20,985 bases of DNA, taken from positions 1-20,985 of the forward strand of contig CAXKVR010000546.1 of NCBI GenBank assembly GCA_964058845.1, in the 5' to 3' direction. The position numbers were made by a program, and so were the translations under genes. Source of the stretch: Carex sylvatica (lineage: Eukaryota; Streptophyta; Magnoliopsida; Poales; Cyperaceae). The notes beneath the pieces are model-generated. The model was not told the DNA's origin and did no database searches. It saw only the letters and a program-made list of their open reading frames with translations. Numbering within the stretch: the first letter of the stretch is position 1; each line of letters opens with the position of its first letter. Shown piece after piece: positions 15,061-20,985 of this stretch.

Positions 15061-18000
15061 TTACTTATCTTTTTCAGCTCTATATTCTAGCATTTCTGGA
15101 CAGTAGCGGTTAGAAAGAATATCAAGTTGTTCAATGAAGGGCTTCTCTTTGTGCTCTCCTATGTAACGAACCATCTGCCGCCATCTTTTGTGGCATATTT
15201 CTCCATCCCTAAGAAAATTTTTGATACAACCAAATACTTTAAATATGAGCATATATATAATTTGATACAACTATCTGCAGCCATCTTTTCTGGTATAATG
15301 CATACACTTTCTATTTCATAATATAATTGTGTTTTAGCAATCTTTTGATCATCTCACCTGAAACCACCAATTTTTTTGAAAAGCCTGATTGTATCTTATT
15401 TAGAACAACTTATTTTACTCTACTCTGATAGCAGTTTCTTAACCTCCATTTTTTTTAATCCATGTCATATTACAAATGTGTGAATAAATGGATAACATCC
15501 TGGGGTTCTCACTTCAGTCAGACAGGCCCCCCCCCATAAATATATTTCTTCCCTACTGGAAAAAGAAGTATATGGGCCCAAATCATATCAGCAACACACC
15601 ATTATAAATCCCACAATCATTAATAATAAAATGGCATTACTAAATAAATTGATAGATATTTATAAGTTTAGCTCAGGGCAGATGTGCCCTGGATCTAACC
15701 ATTCCATTACCAATTTCAGAACAATTTAAACCTCTAATTTTTATGTAATTAATACCAAGTATTTAAAATTTTCTGAAAATACAAATAGGTAAAAAAATGG
15801 TTTTTCTAATGATGTTAAAAATTTCGGGATGTCACAGCATCAAATCGGTACTAAGAGGTGCACACAATTGTTGGCCAGAAACTACAGTCCTTGCCCTAAT
15901 TTCCATCCCAGATCACCATAATTCTTAAACCAAGGGAAAACAATTATTTGGGAGAGAGAGAGAGAGATGTCAATTAAGAAAATATAATTCTACCTGTGTG
16001 GAAGGAGATTGTCCCAGTCAACTTCTTCAATACAACTGGCATCTAAATCCTGCAGCCTAACATTCACAAAATTAATAATATGTCAGTGATAGAATGAATT
16101 CACATGTTTGCAGAGAGAGAGAGGTGGAAGGTTGCAATTGATCAAATCTGCCCTCTCCTTGATCCCCATTTATTTCATGGCCTGCTTCTTGCTTCCCGTA
16201 TGGATGGTGAAAAGAATTGACCACATTAGAAGGTCATTTCTTTGGGGCAAAAATAACGGCGACTTGAGGGGGATCTCAATAATCAATTGGGATACAACAT
16301 GTTCGATTAGGTGGGAGGGTGTGAGTGTGCAGGATTTAAGGCTACACAATGTGGCACTTTTATTGAGATGGTGGTGGCATACAGTAAGTGTCTCTCTGTT
16401 TCAAAAAAAAAAAAAAAAAACAGAGAGAGAGAGAGAGAGAGAATTACGCTGTTATCAATCGATAATCATCGGTGTCAGCCCACAGATCATCATGAACCAA
16501 TGATGAGGTCAATTCACGGTACCTAAATAACCCAACCATATTATTTATATTATTGGAGTGTAATCAATCAAGGGATACCAAAAAGAGTACAGGCCATCTG
16601 TACAAAATGTATTAAATCTGGAATGTAAAAGGTACTACTAAAAATATCTGTTTAGTAAGAAATGGAAGGCAAGCTGCGAACACTAATTAAATATTGACAC
16701 TTATTGCTTGCTAGATTACGGAATATGTTCTATTATCTTTACTCTTACATAAATTAACCAAAACAAACAATTATTAGGAAAAATCCATCTAATCAAAAAC
16801 ATAAATCACAAAATATCCAAACATTCAACTGAATTTATCAAACAAAATACCAGTATACATGACAATTAAGAAACAATCAGATTGAAAACGTACCACTTAT
16901 GGCGGCATGTAACATAATTTCTTGTTCCTAACTTGGCACTTATTGCCTCCCAAGCAATATTGTCCCGTAACTATTCAAAAGGATGGATATGTTAAAGATT
17001 GAATTTCGGTGAAACATAGACTATGTCATCAGTTGTCTATGAATGTACAATCTTTACATGTACATACAAACAAACAGGTAAGAAACACATGCACATATCA
17101 CATGTATGTGCCCATTCCCCTGTGTATAGCGCGGTATGGTCCTACTATGGATCAATATCTCCGTTTTACAAGTTCAAATTATCGATCTGAACCGTTCAAC
17201 ATAATTTTCATATAAATATGTACCTGTACATCAAATTATATATTTTTGACAAAAAATTTACTTTTTTTTAGATAGGTAGAAAATCATTTGATCTAAAAAT
17301 TCTGGACCATTCAAAAGTAGTGATTTTCTATCTATCTAAATAAATAGTAAACAAAATATAAAAATGGTAAAATATATGCAAGTACATTTTCACTAGGAGA
17401 TCATATTGAACAGTTCAGATCATCTATTTGAATTTTGAAAACAAAGATATTGACCCATAGTACAGATAAATCTGCGTGATGCATAGTACCATAGCCTCAC
17501 TCTAGATTTATATTCACACGTACAACCATGTGTGCCCATAAAAGGAAGTAGAAGACAACAGAGAGAGAGAGAGCACTAACCACGTGATGTGTTTCGGGTT
17601 CCTTGGCGAAGGTTTTTAGCCGCAAGTCCAAGTTGACCAAGTCAAATAATCTTTGAACCTCCTCTTGACTCCAAGTTCCTGTAGCACTTATGCATACAAA
17701 ACTAGTTACCGGGTTTGATGAGACCAGATCAAAACCATTTATTAAAACCCAATCAAATTAATATGTCAGATCTAGAATTTAATGCATGCAAATAACTTTC
17801 CTGTCATTTTTACTTATCAAAGTGCCCGTCCAATGCCCCAAAGGTTAACAGCAAACAACCAACAAATAACTCTATGAAGCTCTTCATGCAACATTCCTAA
17901 AATTGATCTGTACTAAAAGTACACTCGACGATGAAATAATAAAAGATATTAGACACTAAACCTTTTTTCTGATTTGAAAGTTTAATCATTCGCCATGCAT

Positions 18001-20985
18001 CTTTTACAGAGCCACAATTTTTGGAATACAAATCTGCAAATTTTCTCCAATTGTTACCATGGGCTGCTTGAAACCTATAGTAAAAAAGAAATAAATTATT
18101 GAACAAGAGTGCCAAAGTAAATTCATTAAGTATTTCACTCTGCATTATGTGAGTCAAGCATGCTAAATTATTGTTTAATGTAGCAAGTTATTTTGGTATA
18201 CTTAAGTCTTTCAATTAGTACATCACTATAGCAACAATGCGTGATAATTTTGGATTTCATACCATTTTAGTAGCACCTGATTCAAGGGTAGGTATGTTTG
18301 TTCAGTTCAGTGTCCTGTTTTTCTGAGCAGAATTAACATTATTTGGTTCAGGGCAATTCTTTTTTTAAATTCAGTTGAAAAAACTTCACCTTTTGGTATC
18401 CACTTGTCTCTAATAATTAACAATCAAATTATAGATAATAATAAAAAAATCAGATTATTTGAAAACAAATTTTACATGAATATTAGTTAAACTAGTAACA
18501 TCATGTAATTGTTTATAAATCTAGTTTTTTATTTATTTTCATGCTCTAACTAAATATATGTTATTTTGATGTTTTATTAATTGTTGTTGTTAATCTGTTA
18601 CAGATTGTTCAAGCTTTCCATTCAGTCAGGTTGTATGTACTGTCTTGCAAACCAAATGCTGAACAAAAACAGACCTAATTCCAGTTTACCGAATGTTTAA
18701 TTCTTTACAACTTCAATTAATATATAGATCTCATTAATTTAAACTTTTGCAGTCTGATCCATGTAAAGCTTGCACATAAGGTCATGGCCAAAAAGGAACC
18801 CTAACTTGAGCAAAATTAAGTGCAATAAATACTATACTGACTGTCGGAGATTTTCATAATCTTCAGGGGTCCATTCAGTTGCATTTCTCTGAAGCAACTT
18901 TCGGGCTCTAAAATATATCGATAACTTATGCCGTTGTGGTAAGCAAGTAGCTGCAAATTATAAATAAAAAACTGTAAAACCAGATTTCTAATTAATGGAA
19001 GGTGGGGTTGAAAATCAGTCAGAACAGTGCAGCTAGTATTCTTTATTCAAGAATTAAAGTCAAAATGGGTTAGACTCATCTTCCAAGTCAATTAAAAAGT
19101 TTTGGTCACGTTTTAACAGGCTCCTAAGTTTCTAAATTTGAACAAATAAACAGGTGGTATTGGTCCAAATCTATGCAAGCAGGCCAAAAGGTTCCAATAC
19201 TCCTAAAAACTATTGTAATTTCCATCTTCGCCCCTGAGAGTTTGCTTGCTCAAGTTTCTTTGGAAAAGCCTACACGAGCTTTGTCATATTGGAATAGGCA
19301 AGGTTGCTATAATTCTCATAAAAGAAAAAGAATCCTCACTCATAAAGGTAAAAAAAAAGCAACACCAGTCGTTAATTAAAAAATGTTTCAACTACAGGTC
19401 TGGGGTAATAATGACAAAATAAAGAGGGTGCAAAGTACAGTTTTCAAGGCTTACCAATTTCCGACCACAAATTCTTCTCCAGCTTGTGCTTCTTGGCATC
19501 AAAAACAATCTCCCTTCCCTTTTCTCCCAATTGCTTAACCTGTAAAATATAAGAGTATTACAGACAATAATGCAAAATAAATGATAACTTAAGAATTTGA
19601 AAAAAAAAATACAAAATTTAAAACCTGCAACATACCCTGTTAGTTGAAAACAATAGTATCCAATTATAGTGAATTCGTAAACATAAAACTTGATATCTTG
19701 TAACAAAACAAGGGTAGATGGTAGTACATTCAATTTTAACTGAAGTTAAACTGACTCAGAGTATTTCTTAAATATCAAAGAATTTATAAGTTTCGAAGAT
19801 AATGTGAAATTTCAAATCTTTAGAAGGGCACACAGGAAATGCATACACGCATGTATTTAGACCAGACAGATGTGAGTATTTAATCAAGTGCAATTCTGTA
19901 ATTACACCCATTATTCCAAATTTTGCAATCTTAACATAAATCATGCAATTCGACAGGAAATCGGATGCAAAGTATTGCCATACAAGACTAAGCCATTTCA
20001 TGAAATATAACTTCGGAAATGCACCAACTAAAGTTGAAACTAAAAACCTTTATATAATCATCAATAGCTTTTAGGAGCGTCGCATCTTCTTCTTTTGTAA
20101 ATCTCTTACCCCATACAAAGCCCTCGCTTTCATCCCTGAACCTTTTGCTTGGTTCAGAAAATACTTCTACTTTATCCGAAAACTGAACCTTTTTTCTTTC
20201 CTTTCGGTTTTCACTGTTCTCTTTCTCCTTGTTATTTCCAGTTGTCTTTTTCCCTTTCTTTTTGTTTCCACTCTTACTTTTCTCTTCAGATTTAAATGCC
20301 TTCTTGACCCTCTTATTTGTCTTGCTTCCTTCTTTTGAGTCTCTCTCCTCTTCAATGATTTCCTTCTCCACATTACCAGAGTTCCCACCTTTCTCTTTAT
20401 TCCTTCTCATTTTCTTTTCAACCTCATATTTCTCTTGTTTTCTCTTCTCCAACCTGTCATCTCCATTTTCATCTTTATTTCTCTCCTCTGATTCAATAGC
20501 GCCTGCACCGCTCAAATCTTTTTTCTTTTCCTTCTTCACTTTTAAATTGTCACGAGAAATATCAACCATTTCTTCATCAAGCATATCCTTATCTAAACCA
20601 GCACTATTCCCCTTGCTCATTCTCTTTTTCTTCTTCTCTTTCTGCACTAAATCTTCTCTGTCAATTGCTCTCTTTCGTTTATTATTTTTCTTCTCAATCA
20701 TATCAAATTCACTAACCCTATAAGTGGAATCAGTACCGTGTGATCCGAACTCTTCCTTCTTTTTCTTCTCTTTCCTTCCATCCAATTTTTCTTTATTCCG
20801 CTTATCAACCATATCTATTTCACCCCCCTCCATTTTTTCATTAACCCTAGAAGCAGAATCAGTACCATGAGATCCGAACTCTTCCTTCATCTTCTTCTTT
20901 TTCGTTCTCTTCTCTTTCCTTCCATCCAATTTTTCTTTATTTTTCTCCGCAACCATATCTATTTCACTTCCCTCCAACTTTTCAC
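15061..20985 (-). CDS. Myb-repeat protein, RNA polymerase I termination factor/DMTF1-like (5' end missing)
   Basis: Exons: 20048-20985 (continues off the window), 19455-19539, 18842-18950, 17962-18074, 17581-17678, 16894-16970, 16448-16522, 15994-16056 and 15061-15208. All introns are GT-AG and phases join exactly, giving 567 residues in the window. Residues 1-285 are a Lys/Glu-rich, disordered tail with several nuclear-localisation-like clusters (KKKKRMSK, NKRKR) and a 48-residue repeat. Then come Myb/SANT-like repeats: from WGKRFTKEED near 291, EWTPEDYENLR near 366, GTWSQEEVQRL near 415, and LWADTDDYRL to RWRQMVRYIG near 486-536. The architecture matches the plant family related to yeast Reb1 and mammalian TTF1/DMTF1, which bind DNA at rDNA terminators or promoters. 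The role in this plant is inferred. The first exon's true start is not visible. Confidence 0.93.
15209..15993 (-). other. Last intron of the Myb gene (785 bp)
   Basis: No embedded gene. It contains a C9 run (near 15527) and a 7-bp hairpin CAGGGCA/TGCCCTG near 15675. A (CT)n tract (15952-15967) lies about 25 bp after the donor. Confidence 0.6.
16111..16433 (+). mobile_element. 5'-truncated L1-type LINE fragment with poly(A) and target duplication
   Basis: Bases 16124-16402 encode, in plus-strand frame, the end of a plant LINE reverse transcriptase ORF: GGRLQLIKSALSLIPIYFMA, then VKRIDHIRRSFLWG, then RLHNVALLLRWWWH. This is the segment leading into the zf-RVT region. The ORF is cut off and followed by 18 A's (16403-16420). 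CAGAGAGAGAGAG at 16111-16123 recurs at 16421-16433 as a target duplication. The insert is antisense to the Myb gene, in the intron after its seventh exon, with its poly(A) end about 27 bp from the splice donor. Confidence 0.9.
17125..17502. mobile_element. Decayed MITE related to the 13352-13757 element
   Basis: The right end reads (reverse complement) GAGTGAGGCTATGGTACTAT, like the termini of the 13352 element. The inner arms keep TCTGAACCGTTCAACATAA and the loop hairpin AGATAGGTAGAAAATCATTTG. The left terminus is eroded and no target duplication is clear. It lies in the intron between the fifth and sixth Myb exons (16971-17580). Confidence 0.75.
18075..18841 (-). other. Third Myb intron (767 bp), nothing else seen
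   Basis: AT-rich with no open frame or element termini that I recognise. Donor CA|GTCAGT at 18841 and acceptor CTATAG|G at 18075. An in-frame reading across the junction gives ENLRQFQAAHGNNW, with the usual Myb spacing. Confidence 0.7.
18951..19454 (-). other. Second Myb intron (504 bp), nothing else seen
   Basis: The plus-strand open frame at 19173-19379 lies inside this intron, resembles no protein I know, and is taken as chance. Confidence 0.6.
19540..20047 (-). other. First visible Myb intron (508 bp), nothing else seen
   Basis: Donor AAG|GTTTTTAG at 20047 and acceptor TTACAG|GTTAAG at 19540. Open frames here are intron read-through. Confidence 0.6.
20695..20985 (-). repeat. 48-residue tandem repeat in the Myb protein N-terminus
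   Basis: Units start EKLEGSEIDMV (20983) and EKMEGGEIDMV (20839), 144 bp apart. Each contains NKEKLDGRKEK and EEFGSHGTDS. A shortened third unit follows (SEFDMIEKK, matched Glu at 20710, 111 bp on). The first unit touches the window edge, so more copies may lie outside. Confidence 0.85.

Noticed and set aside
15527..15535. C9 run in the last Myb intron as a regulatory signal
   Set aside because: A lone homopolymer inside an intron, not near a splice site; nothing supports a function.
20229..20723. 164-codon plus-strand frame rich in Phe, Leu and Ser
   Set aside because: Antisense of the Lys/Glu-rich first Myb exon; AAG/GAA-rich codons read backwards as Phe/Leu/Ser, so it only mimics a membrane protein.

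Overview
The window is nuclear DNA from a flowering plant. The evidence is spliced genes with GT-AG introns, a plant-type thymidylate kinase, plant-type elongation factor 2 sequence, an L1-type LINE fragment with the plant zf-RVT-like tail, and several MITE-type elements in very AT-rich intergenic DNA. The repeat style reminds me of commelinid monocots such as pineapple. That is an impression only, and I could not test it.

Layout. Bases 1-5198 are a gene-poor, repeat-rich flank. It holds a broken PHD-finger-like ORF (915-1271), an AT-rich satellite with a period of 103-105 bp (about 1658-2392), a perfect 138-bp tandem duplication (2831-3106), a promoter-like cluster with a doubtful small ORF (3326-3713), and a hAT-type MITE (3890-4345). 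Bases 5199-7245 carry a 5'-truncated elongation factor 2 pseudogene on the minus strand. Bases 7507-10037 carry an apparently intact thymidylate kinase gene on the minus strand. It has six coding exons and two in-frame start sites, and the upstream start adds a 57-residue presequence that looks organelle-targeting. Bases 10600-13766 are repeat territory: a long foldback, two minisatellite arrays, a palindromic element bounded by (TA)n(GA)n, a broken copy of thymidylate kinase exon 2 plus intron 2, a micro-insertion, and a MITE with a perfect 9-bp target duplication. From about 14900 to the right edge lies a nine-exon minus-strand gene for a Myb-repeat protein of the RNA polymerase I termination factor/DMTF1/Reb1 type. 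Its 3' end is complete, and its 5' end runs out of the window inside a 48-residue repeat. Its introns host an L1 insertion with poly(A) and a target duplication, and a decayed MITE.

Function. The two intact genes are housekeeping genes. Thymidylate kinase makes dTDP for DNA synthesis, probably in cytosol/nucleus and in an organelle. The Myb protein is probably nucleolar or nuclear. They are on the same strand, but nothing suggests they work together. I found no tRNA, rRNA, CRISPR array or bacterial-style operon. The most useful points for follow-up are the dual-start kinase, the two micro-insertions that share a GACCCTC-A(n) end, the three MITEs that share inner arms but differ at their ends, and the (CT)n tracts beside three splice donors of the Myb gene.
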